64,000 bases of DNA from contig NZ_LMLZ01000022.1 of the NCBI RefSeq assembly GCF_001422735.1, positions 1 through 64,000 on the forward strand. The letters are read 5' to 3'. The stretch is from Acidovorax sp. Leaf78 (GTDB taxonomy: Bacteria; Pseudomonadota; Gammaproteobacteria; Burkholderiales; Burkholderiaceae_C). The notes below the pieces were generated by a model, which worked only from the letters and a program-made list of their open reading frames with translations, had not been told where the DNA came from and made no database searches. Below, piece by piece: positions 29,084 to 37,296 of the stretch. Position 1 is the first letter of the stretch, and every line of letters begins with the position of its first letter. Position numbers and translations under genes: made by a program.

Positions 29084-30004
29084 ATGCGCCAATTGATCCA
29101 CCGTACCACCGCCCTGTGCTCCAGCCTGATCGCCGTGGGCCTGCTCGCCGCCTGCGCTAGCACCGCCCCCCTGCCCGCCCTGGAACAAGCCCGCTCTGCC
29201 GTCACCGCCGCGGCGGGCGACCCTACCGTGAACCAGTACGCCGCTGTGGAGCTCAAGCAAGCCACCGACGCCCTGGCCCGCGCCGACCGTGAATGGGCCG
29301 ACGACCACGACGAATCGGAAACCAACCACCTGGCATACATCGCCCGCCAGCGCGCCGAGATCGCGACCAACACGGCCCGCGCACGCCAGCTCGATGCCAA
29401 CATCCAGCAAGCCGGCAGCGAGGCCGACCGCATCCGCCTGCAGGCCCGCACCCAGGAGGCCGACCAGGCCCGCCTGCGCGCCCAGCAGGCCCAGGCCCAG
29501 GCCATGAGCGCCGAGCAACGCGCCGCCCAGCAGCAGGCCAACGCCACCGCTGCCATGGCCCAGGCCAACGCCGCCCAGGACCGCGTGCGTGCGCTGGAAG
29601 CCCAGTTGCGCGACATGGAAGCGCAGCAAACCGAGCGCGGCCTGCTGGTCACGCTGGGCGACGTGCTGTTCGCCTTCAACAAGGCCGAGCTGTCGCCCCA
29701 GGCCGCACCGCGCCTGGAAAAGCTCGCCAACTTCCTCAAGCAGTTCCCGGACCGCAAGCTGCTGATCGAGGGCTATACCGACAGCGTGGGCTCCGACAGC
29801 TACAACCAGGACCTGTCCGACCGCCGCGCGCAGGCCGTGCGCGACGCGCTGGTGGTGCGCGGTGTTGACACCAGCCGCATCACCGCCCGCGGCTACGGCA
29901 AGGTCTACCCGGTGGCGGACAACGCATCGCCGGAAGGCCGCGCCATGAACCGGCGCGTGGAGATCGTGATTGCGGATGACAAGGGGAATCTGCGCGGCCG
30001 TTGA
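29084..30004 (+). CDS. OmpA-family lipoprotein with DUF4398-like N-terminus
   Basis: A 306-residue envelope protein. A lipoprotein signal (MRQLIHRTTALCSSLIAVGLLAAC) precedes a DUF4398-like helical segment (about 30-90), an Ala/Gln/Arg-rich coiled coil (about 90-185) and a C-terminal OmpA domain (about 190-300). The OmpA domain shows LGDVLFAFNKAELSP, LLIEGYTDSVGSDSYNQDLSDRRAQAVRDAL and the peptidoglycan-binding NRRVEIVI. It probably links the outer membrane to peptidoglycan. The ATG at 29084 has a GAAGGGA ribosome site; an in-frame ATG six codons upstream is less likely. Confidence 0.9.
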   Translation: MRQLIHRTTALCSSLIAVGLLAACASTAPLPALEQARSAVTAAAGDPTVNQYAAVELKQATDALARADREWADDHDESETNHLAYIARQRAEIATNTARARQLDANIQQAGSEADRIRLQARTQEADQARLRAQQAQAQAMSAEQRAAQQQANATAAMAQANAAQDRVRALEAQLRDMEAQQTERGLLVTLGDVLFAFNKAELSPQAAPRLEKLANFLKQFPDRKLLIEGYTDSVGSDSYNQDLSDRRAQAVRDALVVRGVDTSRITARGYGKVYPVADNASPEGRAMNRRVEIVIADDKGNLRGR

Positions 30005-30023
30005 GTCTTGCGATGAACCCACA

Positions 30024-30064
30024 AAAAGGCCCTGGAGCTTCATTGCTCCAGGGCCTTTTCTTTT
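30024..30064 (+). terminator. Intrinsic terminator after OmpA-family gene
   Basis: A 15-bp perfect stem, AAAAGGCCCTGGAGC paired with GCTCCAGGGCCTTTT, separated by six bases and followed by a T-rich run. The A-rich left side means it could also terminate transcription from the right. Confidence 0.92.
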
Positions 30065-30109
30065 CAGTGCAAGTAAACGCAGCCAGTCAATCGAGCGCGA
30101 GCCCAGCTT

Positions 30110-30595
30110 CTATACGCAGGTGAAGTTGAATGAAACGCCCACGCCCAGGTTCATGAGAAGACGCAACGGCTCATTCTTCACGGTGAAGTACGGGTAGGGG
30201 CTTTCCGAGAAGCATCCAAGAACGATGTCAGTGCTCGTGGACTGGAGAATGACCTCTCGAAAGTAATCTTGGTGGGGAGCGATGGTGTCCCAAAGCCATT
30301 GGACATGCTCATCCAGAGAGGCATCGCCACCCAACGGCGATGCCAGCAGCCACACGTCCTCGGACCACAGTTTCTCCGCTGCCCGTAGTTCGCCCTTGCG
30401 AGTCGTACGAGTGGGCAGGATTCCCGTCTTCAATGAAACGATGTCGTGGAGCAGACCAACACCAGCAATCCGCAGCGATGCATCAAAGCTGTAGAAACGA
30501 GGCCTGCCTCGATAGGCAGGATTGCCATTGATCTTTTTCTGCCGACGCCGGCCGCGCTCCAAGCGGCGTCGAACCGAAGTAGTGATACGTGCCAT
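30110..30595 (-). CDS. DUF4279-like protein
   Basis: A 161-residue protein. An Arg/Lys-rich N-terminus (ARITTSVRRRLERGRRRQKK) is followed by FYSFDASLRIAGVGLLHD, DEHVQWLWDTIAPHQDYF and a C-terminal LRLLMNLGVGVSFNF segment, resembling the DUF4279 pattern found in small bacterial, sometimes immunity-like, proteins. No catalytic motif is visible. The lower-GC codon use compared with its neighbours suggests possible acquisition by transfer. The start was placed at MARITT; a longer frame exists. Confidence 0.65.
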   Translation of the reverse strand: MARITTSVRRRLERGRRRQKKINGNPAYRGRPRFYSFDASLRIAGVGLLHDIVSLKTGILPTRTTRKGELRAAEKLWSEDVWLLASPLGGDASLDEHVQWLWDTIAPHQDYFREVILQSTSTDIVLGCFSESPYPYFTVKNEPLRLLMNLGVGVSFNFTCV

Positions 30596-30673
30596 CTTTG
30601 TTTCTCTCTGATGCTGTCGCATGGGTGGCATCGCTGCATATTGAGATCATGACCACAGGTAGCGCTTCTGCGA

Positions 30674-31693
30674 CTACCCCCCGCGACCCTCAAACGTCTC
30701 GGTATCTACCTCACCCGCACTCTGCGCGCTGTACCGCGGCCCCACCACTGTGCGCTCATTGATCAGCGCATCGAGCCGCGCGATCACCGCCGCATCAAGC
30801 TGCACGCCAGCAGCACCCACATCGTCCAGCAGGTGCTCCACGCTCGTCGTCCCGGGGATGGGGATGATGTGATCGCCACGGTGCAGCAACCACGCCAGCG
30901 CCAGCTGCGCCGGGGTGCAGCCGACCTCGCGCGCGATGTCTCGGTAGCCGCCTAGCAGTTGCAAGTTGGCCGCGTACGCATCGGGTGCAAAACGCGGCAT
31001 GGCGCGGCGGATGTCCTTGGCGTCGAGGGTGCTGACGTCCGTGAGGTCGCCGCACAGAAAGCCCCGCGCCACGGGGCTGAAGGCGACGAAGGCGGTGCCC
31101 AGGTCGCGGCAGGCGTCGAGCACCGCGATCTCGGGGTTGCGGGTCCACAGCGAATACTCGGTCTGCACCGCAGCGATGGGGTGCACGGCGTGCGCGCGGC
31201 GCAGGGTGGCGGCGGACACCTCCGACAGGCCGATGCTGCGGATCTTGCCCGCGCGCACCAGGTCGGCCAATGCGCCCACGCTGTCTTCGATGGGCACCTT
31301 CTTGTCCCAGCGGTGCAGGTAGTACAGGTCGATCACGTCGGTCTGCAGGCGGCGCAGGCTGTCCTCGCAGGTCTGGCGCAGCGTGGCGGGGCGGCCGTCG
31401 ATCACGCGCACCAGCTTGCCGTCGCCGGCCACGTCCACGCCCTGCATGCCGCATTTGCTCGCCAGGGTGAAGCGGCTGCGGTGGCTGTTCATCACGCGGC
31501 CCACCAGTGTTTCGTTGGCGCCGAAGCCATACAGCGTGGCGGTGTCGAACAGCGTCACGCCGGCATCCAGCGCGGCCAGCAGCACGCGCTCGCCCTGCTC
31601 GGCCGACACCGGCGCGCCGTAGGCGTGCGAGAGGTTCATGCAGCCCAGGCCGATGGCCGAGACGGAGAAAGGTCCAAGGTTTCTTTGTTGCAT
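30674..31693 (-). CDS. Aldo/keto reductase
   Basis: A 339-residue NADPH-dependent oxidoreductase of the aldo/keto reductase superfamily. It starts MQQRNLGPFSVSAIGLGCMNLSHAYG and shows the catalytic FDTATLYGFGANETLVGR (Asp and Tyr), LASKCGMQ (Lys), DVIDLYYLHRWD (His) and the NADPH motif IPIPGTTSVEHLLDD. The true substrate is unknown. It has no obvious operon partners. Confidence 0.9.
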   Translation of the reverse strand: MQQRNLGPFSVSAIGLGCMNLSHAYGAPVSAEQGERVLLAALDAGVTLFDTATLYGFGANETLVGRVMNSHRSRFTLASKCGMQGVDVAGDGKLVRVIDGRPATLRQTCEDSLRRLQTDVIDLYYLHRWDKKVPIEDSVGALADLVRAGKIRSIGLSEVSAATLRRAHAVHPIAAVQTEYSLWTRNPEIAVLDACRDLGTAFVAFSPVARGFLCGDLTDVSTLDAKDIRRAMPRFAPDAYAANLQLLGGYRDIAREVGCTPAQLALAWLLHRGDHIIPIPGTTSVEHLLDDVGAAGVQLDAAVIARLDALINERTVVGPRYSAQSAGEVDTETFEGRGG

Positions 31694-31750
31694 GGCGCAA
31701 GCTTAACGCCATGCATCCTCACACCAAGGGTCACCCGGGGCGCTGCGGGT

Positions 31751-32134
31751 TCACTCCCAGAAGCTGTCGGTAATGCGTGCCTGCACGCGCTGCACGCTGT
31801 ACTGCGCGATCTGCCGCAGCAGCGCTTCCGGAAGGGGCTGGTCATACGGCAGCACGATGGTGCCTTGGGTGGTCTTCACCGCCTTGAGCTCCGCCTCGAA
31901 ATGCGCCATGGCAGACGCGGGCGGTGCAAAGCTGGCGTGCGCCTTGTGCGCGGAGAAGCCGTACACAAACCGGGGCTCGATGAAGAACGGCGTGTTCCAT
32001 TTGATGGCCTCTTGCGCATCGGGCGCGGCATGTTGAAGCAGCGTGTAGAGCGATTGCAATAGAGGCCGGCCCGCGGCAGGCGCCTGGTCGATGTAGTCGG
32101 CAATGCTGCGGTAGCGGGGTGCGGGTGCCGTCAT
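31751..32134 (-). CDS. DUF1801 domain protein
   Basis: A 127-residue cytosolic protein of the DUF1801/YdhG-like fold. Typical segments are YIDQAPAAGRPLLQSLYTLLQHAAPDAQEAIKWNTPFF and FSAHKAHASFAPPASAM. Related proteins include Fra/YdhG-type iron chaperones, but this role is not proven for the family as a whole. It lies upstream of the aldo/keto reductase on the same strand. Confidence 0.8.
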   Translation of the reverse strand: MTAPAPRYRSIADYIDQAPAAGRPLLQSLYTLLQHAAPDAQEAIKWNTPFFIEPRFVYGFSAHKAHASFAPPASAMAHFEAELKAVKTTQGTIVLPYDQPLPEALLRQIAQYSVQRVQARITDSFWE

Positions 32135-32207
32135 GGTGAAAAGCTTTCCAAAAAAATGCTGGGGCGTTGTGCGTTGCAGCCATCGGCAGTTTTTGCACAG
32201 ACGGACT

Positions 32208-32840
32208 TCAAGCCTTGGCAGCTGCCGCAGCGGCCCGCCCCTTCCACAGGTCGATCCGCTCGCCCGCCTGCGACGCCGTCAGCAGTTGGGCAAACCGCGC
32301 AGCGCGGGTCTCTGGCCGCTTGGCCGACGTCACCCAGTGCAGCATCGACTTGCGGTACCCCGCGGGCGCGGCCTCGAAGAACTGCCAGGCCTTCTTGTGG
32401 CGTTTGAACTCGCGCAATTGCGGCGCGGGCAGCTCGGCGGCTGCAGCCTGCTCGTGCGAATAGATGGAGGACTTGTGGGCCTGGCGATGGCTGAAGGCCG
32501 CCAGACCTGCAGGCGTCATGCGGCCAGCGGCTTGCAGCTGTTCCATCTTCGCGATGTTGACCGCACTCCAGATGGACGACGGCTTGCGCGGCGTGAAGCG
32601 GATGGAATAGGTGAGCTCGTCGATGCGCCGGCGCACACCGTCGATCCAGCCGAAACACAGCGCCTCGTCCACCGATTCGGACCAGGTCATGCACGGGCGG
32701 CCGGTGCCGACCTTGTGAAAACCCACCAGCAGCTCGGCAGACTGCGCGGCATGCGTTTGCAGCCATTGGCGAAAGGCGGCGGCCGTGGCGAAGAAGGTGG
32801 GTGCGCAGGGCGGTGGAGCTGGGGCAGCAGGCTTGGGCAT
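32208..32840 (-). CDS. YdeI/OmpD-associated family protein
   Basis: A 210-residue protein matching the YdeI/OmpD-associated pattern: a start TFFATAAAFRQWLQTHAAQSAELLVGFHKVGTG, then WSESVDEALCFGWIDGVRRRID and SIRFTPRKPSSIWSAVNIAKMEQL. The C-terminus is helical with ETRAARFAQLL. Relatives have been linked to peptide or polymyxin resistance, but the mechanism is not known. The ATG at 32840 begins MPKPAAPAPPP; the longer frame has no similarity. Confidence 0.85.
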   Translation of the reverse strand: MPKPAAPAPPPCAPTFFATAAAFRQWLQTHAAQSAELLVGFHKVGTGRPCMTWSESVDEALCFGWIDGVRRRIDELTYSIRFTPRKPSSIWSAVNIAKMEQLQAAGRMTPAGLAAFSHRQAHKSSIYSHEQAAAAELPAPQLREFKRHKKAWQFFEAAPAGYRKSMLHWVTSAKRPETRAARFAQLLTASQAGERIDLWKGRAAAAAAKA

Positions 32841-33041
32841 GGCGCCACCATTGTTGCCAACATCCACAGGTGTGTACAGCCAGCAGCCTGCGGGCCGCAG
32901 TGTGCGGTGCCGCCAAGGGCGGTGGCGGTGGCGGCTGCCAAGCCAGCGCGCCAAAACCTGCCCGGCGAGTCACCGCCAGCGCTACATTACGCGAGCCCAC
33001 CGGCACCCCCAAAGTCGGCGAATCCGACCAGGAGAAGCGCA

Positions 33042-33476
33042 ATGTCCTCCGCCATCTATCCCGCCTTGTTCTTCACCGTCGCGATGATGGTCAACACGGG
33101 CTACTTTTTGCTCGGCGGCCTGCCGCTGCTCATCCTCAAACACGACGAACCGCTGGATGCCCGGTTCGTGCGCGGCTTCTTCAACGTGTACTACCACGCG
33201 GCCTTCTGGGTGGCGCTGGGTGCGGCGGTGAGCTATGCGCTGTGGTGCCGGTTTGTGTTTGCCGTGGGGGCTGCGGTGCTGGCCGCCACCGCCACGATTT
33301 TGCGCAAGCGCCTTTTGCCGGCGATGCTGCAAGTGGGCAGGCAGATCGAAGCCGGAGATGCCAGTGCGCTGCAGCGGTTTCGGCGGATGCACGCCACGGT
33401 GCTGCTGCTCAACCTGGTACAGCTCATGGTCATCGTCTGGGGGCTCATCGTGCTGTCGCAGGCTCTTTCACGCTAG
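33042..33476 (+). CDS. Small integral membrane protein
   Basis: A 144-residue protein of unknown function with four hydrophobic segments (YPALFFTVAMMVNTGYFLLGG, HAAFWVALGAAVSYALW, FVFAVGAAVLAATATIL and VLLLNLVQLMVIVWGLIVL). A strong ribosome site (AGGAGAAG) precedes the ATG. The stop overlaps the convergent GNAT gene by four bases. No motif allows an assignment. Confidence 0.82.
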   Translation: MSSAIYPALFFTVAMMVNTGYFLLGGLPLLILKHDEPLDARFVRGFFNVYYHAAFWVALGAAVSYALWCRFVFAVGAAVLAATATILRKRLLPAMLQVGRQIEAGDASALQRFRRMHATVLLLNLVQLMVIVWGLIVLSQALSR

Positions 33477-34501
33477 GGTGCCGGGCGGCGCAGCAGGCTT
33501 GTTGCCGAGCCTGCCGCGCCCGGCTCCAGCGGCTTGCGGAACACGCAGTTGCGCTGCTCGACGATGAATCCGCAGTCTTCATAGATGCCCTGGGCGCCGT
33601 GGGCGTTGGTGCTGTCCACGCCCAGCCCGGACTCGTGCATGCCCGCGTCGGCCTGCGCCCGCAGGCTGCGCGAGATCAGCGCACGCGCCAGGCCCCGGCG
33701 GCGCCAGCGCTCGTCCACGCTGATGAATTCCGTCCAGCCGCGCTGGCGTGCGTTGCCCGCATTCCACGTGGTGTCGATGTACGCGCGCACCTGGCCCGCC
33801 ACTTCGTTCGTGGCCACATCCCAGGCCACCTGCCACAGGTGCGGCTGAAAGACGGTGCTGTCCAGCCAGCGTTCGTAGTCATCGTCGTCCGGCGGCACGG
33901 CACCCCAGTGGGACCGGAACGCACGGTGGTGCGCCTCGCGGATGGCGCGGTAATGGTCGGGCTGCACCGCGCGCACTTCCACGCCGGCAGGCAGCGCGAA
34001 GTCGGCGATGTCGTTCAGCGTGGGGCGCACCATGGTGAAGAAGTAGCGCTCGGGCCGGTAGCCGGATTTTTCCAGCAGCGCCGCGCGCGCGGTTTCGCCT
34101 TGGGTGACGAATGCGTGGTGCGCATGCGGGCCGGGGTGGCCCCGGGCCGCGGCCATGGCGCGCTGCCGCGCCTCCAGCCACGCATGCAGTTGCGTGCCGA
34201 TGCCGCGCCGGCGCCACGGCGGTGCGACCACGGCGAACTGCCCGTACAGCTGCAGCCCGTCGACCTGCTCCCAGTGCCAGGCGCGCACATAGCCGGCGAT
34301 GTTGTCTCCCGCCTGCGCGATCCACACGTCGTGCTGCGGCACGCACGCGGTGAATGCGGCATAGTCGCGCGCCACGTCGTCCACGGTGCGGAAGAACCGG
34401 GTCTGATCGAGCGCAAAACTGGCGTTGGCGCAGGCGACCATGGCCGGAAAGTCCGAGGGCCCGGCGAAGGGGCGAAAGGTCACGGGAGGCGATGAACCCA
34501 T
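33473..34501 (-). CDS. Double-domain GNAT acetyltransferase
   Basis: A 342-residue protein with two GNAT folds. The first contains the acetyl-CoA loop APPWRRRGIGTQLHAWLEA (about residues 115-135), the second DERWRRRGLARALISRSL (about 270-290), each the RxxGxG/A motif. The layout resembles mycothiol-synthase-like and other tandem GNAT enzymes, with one domain usually inactive. The substrate is unknown. The start was set at MGSSPPVTFRPF, in front of the first strand. Confidence 0.85.
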   Translation of the reverse strand: MGSSPPVTFRPFAGPSDFPAMVACANASFALDQTRFFRTVDDVARDYAAFTACVPQHDVWIAQAGDNIAGYVRAWHWEQVDGLQLYGQFAVVAPPWRRRGIGTQLHAWLEARQRAMAAARGHPGPHAHHAFVTQGETARAALLEKSGYRPERYFFTMVRPTLNDIADFALPAGVEVRAVQPDHYRAIREAHHRAFRSHWGAVPPDDDDYERWLDSTVFQPHLWQVAWDVATNEVAGQVRAYIDTTWNAGNARQRGWTEFISVDERWRRRGLARALISRSLRAQADAGMHESGLGVDSTNAHGAQGIYEDCGFIVEQRNCVFRKPLEPGAAGSATSLLRRPAP

Positions 34502-34609
34502 GGGTGGCTGATCCTGGTGTTGCGGTGGCGTGCGTGGGCCGCAGAGGCAGCGGCATGGCGGACCGCCCATTGTGGTCAACCCATGCTGTGCGTCACCTTA
34601 AGACGTCGC

Positions 34610-34646
34610 TACACGTTTTATATATAATTCGTATACGTTTTATATA
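34610..34646 (+). promoter_or_regulatory. Tandem AT-rich operator upstream of parD-like/map genes
   Basis: Two near-identical direct repeats, TACACGTTTTATATA (34610-34624) and TATACGTTTTATATA (34632-34646), are spaced exactly 22 bases apart (two helical turns). The second ends 11 bases before the ATG of the ParD-like gene. The island is strikingly AT rich in a GC-rich background. Direct repeats of this type are typical operators of ribbon-helix-helix proteins, so autoregulation is likely. Confidence 0.7.
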
Positions 34647-34657
34647 GAGACCAATCC

Positions 34658-34912
34658 ATGGGTATCGTCAAAATTTCCGACCAGATGCACGAGAACCTGC
34701 GGGTCGCAGGCACGGCACTGAGCCGCTCCATCAACGCGCAGGCCGAGCACTGGATGCGCGTGGGCATGCTGACCGAGATGCACCCGGAGCTCGACCACCG
34801 CGAGATCTGCCAGCTGCTGGTGCGGGCCGAAATGGCGGGCGGCCTGGACATCGCCATGGCCGTGGACGGCCTGCCGGACAAGCCCCGCGCCGTCTCCAAC
34901 GGGAAGCACTGA
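34658..34912 (+). CDS. ParD-like antitoxin-type protein (ribbon-helix-helix)
   Basis: An 84-residue protein. MGIVKISDQMHENLRVAGTALSRSINAQAEHWMRVGMLTE matches the ParD-like family: an N-terminal strand (VKISDQMHENL) followed by two helices with RSINAQAEHW. Such proteins resemble antitoxins of type II systems but no ParE toxin is present. Instead the stop codon overlaps the start of a methionyl aminopeptidase gene by one base, so the two are translated together. A tandem repeat operator lies upstream. Confidence 0.85.
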   Translation: MGIVKISDQMHENLRVAGTALSRSINAQAEHWMRVGMLTEMHPELDHREICQLLVRAEMAGGLDIAMAVDGLPDKPRAVSNGKH

Positions 34913-35703
34913 TGGGGCGCAGCGTTCCCATCAAGTCGGCGGACGAGCTGGCCCTGTCGCGGCGCGCCGCGCAGTTGGCCGCCGAGGTGCTGCACAGGAT
35001 CGAGCCCCACGTGGTGCCCGGCGTGAGCACCGAGGAACTGGACCGCATCTGCCACGACCACATCGTGAACGTGCAGGGCGCGGTGCCGGCTAACGTGGGT
35101 TACCTGGGGTACCCCAAGACCATCCTCACCTCGGTCAACCAGGTGGTCTGCCACGGCATTCCGTCGCACGACAAGATCCTGAAGAAGGGCGACATCGTCA
35201 ACATCGACGTGGCGGTGATCAAGGACGGCTGGTACGGCGACACCAGCCGCATGTATTTCGTCGGCGCGCCCAGCACGCTCGCCCGGCGCCTGGTGGAGAC
35301 GACGTACGAAGCCCTGTGCGCGGGCATCCGGCAGGTGCGGCCCGGCGCCACGCTGGGCGACGTCGGCCACGCGATCCAGACCGTGGCGCAGCGCGAGCGC
35401 TTCAGCGTGGTGCGCGAGTACTGCGGGCACGGCATCGGGCAGATTTATCACGACGTGCCCAACGTGCTGCACTACGGCCAGCGCGGCACCGGCCTCACGC
35501 TGGAGGCCGGCATGGTCTTCACCATCGAGCCCATGCTCAACGCCGGCGGCCGCGAGACCAAGGAGCTGGCCGACGGCTGGACCGTGGTGACCAAGGACCG
35601 CTCGCTGTCTGCACAGTGGGAGCATATGGTGGCGGTGACGCCCGAAGGGTACGAAGTGCTCACGGCCTGGCCGGGCGGCACGGGCAGCTACGCGCCGATC
35701 TGA
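34912..35703 (+). CDS. map: Type I methionyl aminopeptidase, accessory copy
   Basis: A 263-residue enzyme that removes the N-terminal Met from proteins. The metal ligands are in place: Asp and Asp in NIDVAVIKDGWYGDTSRMYF, His in CGHGIGQIYHD, Glu in FTIEPMLN and Glu in AQWEHMVAVT; substrate His in VCHGIP. All catalytic residues are intact, so it should be active. It is fused in one operon with the ParD-like gene rather than located by rpsB/tsf, and is therefore probably an additional map copy. Why an aminopeptidase is paired with an RHH protein is unclear. Confidence 0.92.
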   Translation: MGRSVPIKSADELALSRRAAQLAAEVLHRIEPHVVPGVSTEELDRICHDHIVNVQGAVPANVGYLGYPKTILTSVNQVVCHGIPSHDKILKKGDIVNIDVAVIKDGWYGDTSRMYFVGAPSTLARRLVETTYEALCAGIRQVRPGATLGDVGHAIQTVAQRERFSVVREYCGHGIGQIYHDVPNVLHYGQRGTGLTLEAGMVFTIEPMLNAGGRETKELADGWTVVTKDRSLSAQWEHMVAVTPEGYEVLTAWPGGTGSYAPI

Positions 35704-35772
35704 ACCATCTGATCGACGGCGCGCCTTGCGTCCAGGCGCTGCGCAGGTGGCGTACGTCGGCCAAAAAAGAGC

Positions 35773-35833
35773 AGCTATTGATTTGATAGCTGCTTGCGCC
35801 CGTCAGATGCGCAGCAGGGGCCTTTTGGGGCAT
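35773..35833. repeat. Dispersed element copy (GCTAT-N7-ATAGC type)
   Basis: Intergenic copy between map and the yhcG pseudogene. It has the terminal hairpin GCTATTGATTTGATAGC, the TGCTTGCGC block and a 3' CCTTTTGGGG box. It aligns over its length to the copies at 41589, 57368 and 22133. Confidence 0.85.
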
Positions 35834-35935
35834 GAATATTGAGCGACGACCGTACCAAGAGCGCAATGACCGGCCGGCGGCTCCGTCATGGTTGTTCTTC
35901 AATTCGCCCAACTCGCCCAACTCGCCTTTGCCCGC

Positions 35936-37096
35936 TCATTCATTCCCGCCCCCCAACTCCTCCACGGCCCTGTGCAAGAAAGCCGCCATCTCCTCCGTGC
36001 CTGGTAGCTGCACCTGGTAGCGCGACACAAAGAGCTTGTTGCTCATGTCTGCCAACGCGTACTGCACCAGTTCGGTGTTCTTGCGCGTGCACAGCAATAT
36101 GCCGATGGGCGCCTGGTCGCCCTCGGTCATGTGGTTGTGCTTGTAGTAGCTGACATAGGCGTTCAGCTGCCCCAGGTTTTCGTGTTTGAAGGCATCGTTC
36201 TTCAGCTCGATGAGCACATGGCACTTGAGCACACGGTGATAGAAAACCAGATCCACAAAGAAGTGTTCGCCGCCCATCACCACGCGCTTTTGCCGTGCCT
36301 CAAAGCAAAAGCCGTGACCCAGTTCCAGCAAAAAAGCTTGCAGCTTGTCGAGTAGCGCATCCTCAAGCTGGCCTTCGGTCACGGTCTCCTGAGGCTTCAG
36401 GCCCAGAAATTCAAAGACGTAGGGATCGCGGATGATTTGCTGAGGATCGGCCCGCTCGGCTTTGGCGTGGGCCCGCTGTGACAGGGTCGTCTTTTCGGTG
36501 GAGAGGCCGCTGCGCTGGTAGTACAGCGTGCTGATCTGGCGCTTGAGTTCGCGCACCGACCAGTTGCCGCGCAATGCCTCGGTTTCGTAGAAGCTGCGTT
36601 GCGCCGGGTCTTCCAGGCCTACCAGCTCCTCGATGTGGCTGTACGACAGGCGGGTGAGCAGCTGCAATGGGTCGCCAGCGCCCGCTTCCGTCCCCCAAAG
36701 TGGGGACGCTGTCCCCACTTTTACTTGCGCGTCGGCTGTAGGTGGCTGCAACTCGGCGAATTGTGGGGACAGCGCCCCCACAATGCCTGGATAAAGGCGA
36801 TAGAAGCGCAAATAGCGGTAGAGCTGGCGCCGGTCGCAGTTGCTGACCTTGCCTTGTGTGAGTTGCTCGGCCAGTTTGTGAAGCAGCTTGTCGCCGTAAG
36901 TGGCGCGGTCCGCGCCCTGTAGTTCGTAGTGATGGATGTGCGCACCGATCAGCCAGTTGCGAAACGTCAGGCTGATGTTGACGGCACGTGTCGCCTGCGC
37001 GGCTCACTGTGCGTGCACATGACGGATGTCGGCCACCAGAGCCGAAAAGCTGCTGGGCGGTGGTTCGCGCTTGCTGAGACTGCGTTTAGATGCCAT
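35936..37096 (-). pseudogene. YhcG-type (DUF1016) PDDEXK nuclease gene with in-frame stop
   Basis: Reading the minus strand from ATG at 37096 gives MASKRSLSKREPPPSSFSAL..., then a TGA stop (37004-37006, codon 31) and, still in the same frame, ATRAVNISLTFRNWLIGAHI, RATYGDKLLHKLAEQL and the rest of a 386-codon gene. The DUF1016 N-terminal winged-helix part is thus split. The C-terminal PDDEXK-like nuclease domain (about residues 225-345) is intact, with EDALLDKLQAFLLELG, FFVDLVFYHRVLKCHVLIELK (D, E-x-K) and APIGILLC. Two REP-like palindromes sit inside (36697-36721, 36760-36784). A downstream TTG could start a 291-residue product. YhcG proteins are linked to mobile DNA and recombination; the rest of such a system is absent here. 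Confidence 0.82.
36697..36784. repeat. Two REP-like palindromes inside the yhcG pseudogene
   Basis: First palindrome AAAGTGGGGAC-GCT-GTCCCCACTTT (36697-36721, 11-bp arms). Second ATTGTGGGG-ACAGCGC-CCCCACAAT (36760-36784, 9-bp arms). Both share the GTGGGGAC core and lie in the variable linker between the N-terminal and nuclease regions, so they are probably inserted repeats tolerated in frame. Confidence 0.75.
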
Positions 37097-37218
37097 AGCC
37101 CAGTCCCACCCTGCTTTCGCGAATCTCGGCTTGCGCCGGTGGTCTACCAAGCTTGCCGGGACGTTGTTGTCCACGAATGTTCACGCCATGTTCCAAAAGC
37201 CGCCTCCGCAGTGCCCAT

Positions 37219-37266
37219 AAAAAAGCCCACCCCGTTGACCGAATCATTCTATTCGGCGGGGTGGGC
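37219..37266 (-). terminator. Intrinsic terminator after ligC
   Basis: On the minus strand a 10-bp stem, GCCCACCCCG paired with CGGGGTGGGC, is followed by six T residues. It ends the protocatechuate operon. Confidence 0.88.
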
Positions 37267-37296
37267 GATGGGCCCCATGGCGAGAACCGGGCGGCT

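Noticed and set aside
34912-35703. A ParE-type toxin next to the ParD-like gene
   Set aside because: The neighbour is a complete methionyl aminopeptidase with all metal ligands, not a RelE/ParE fold.
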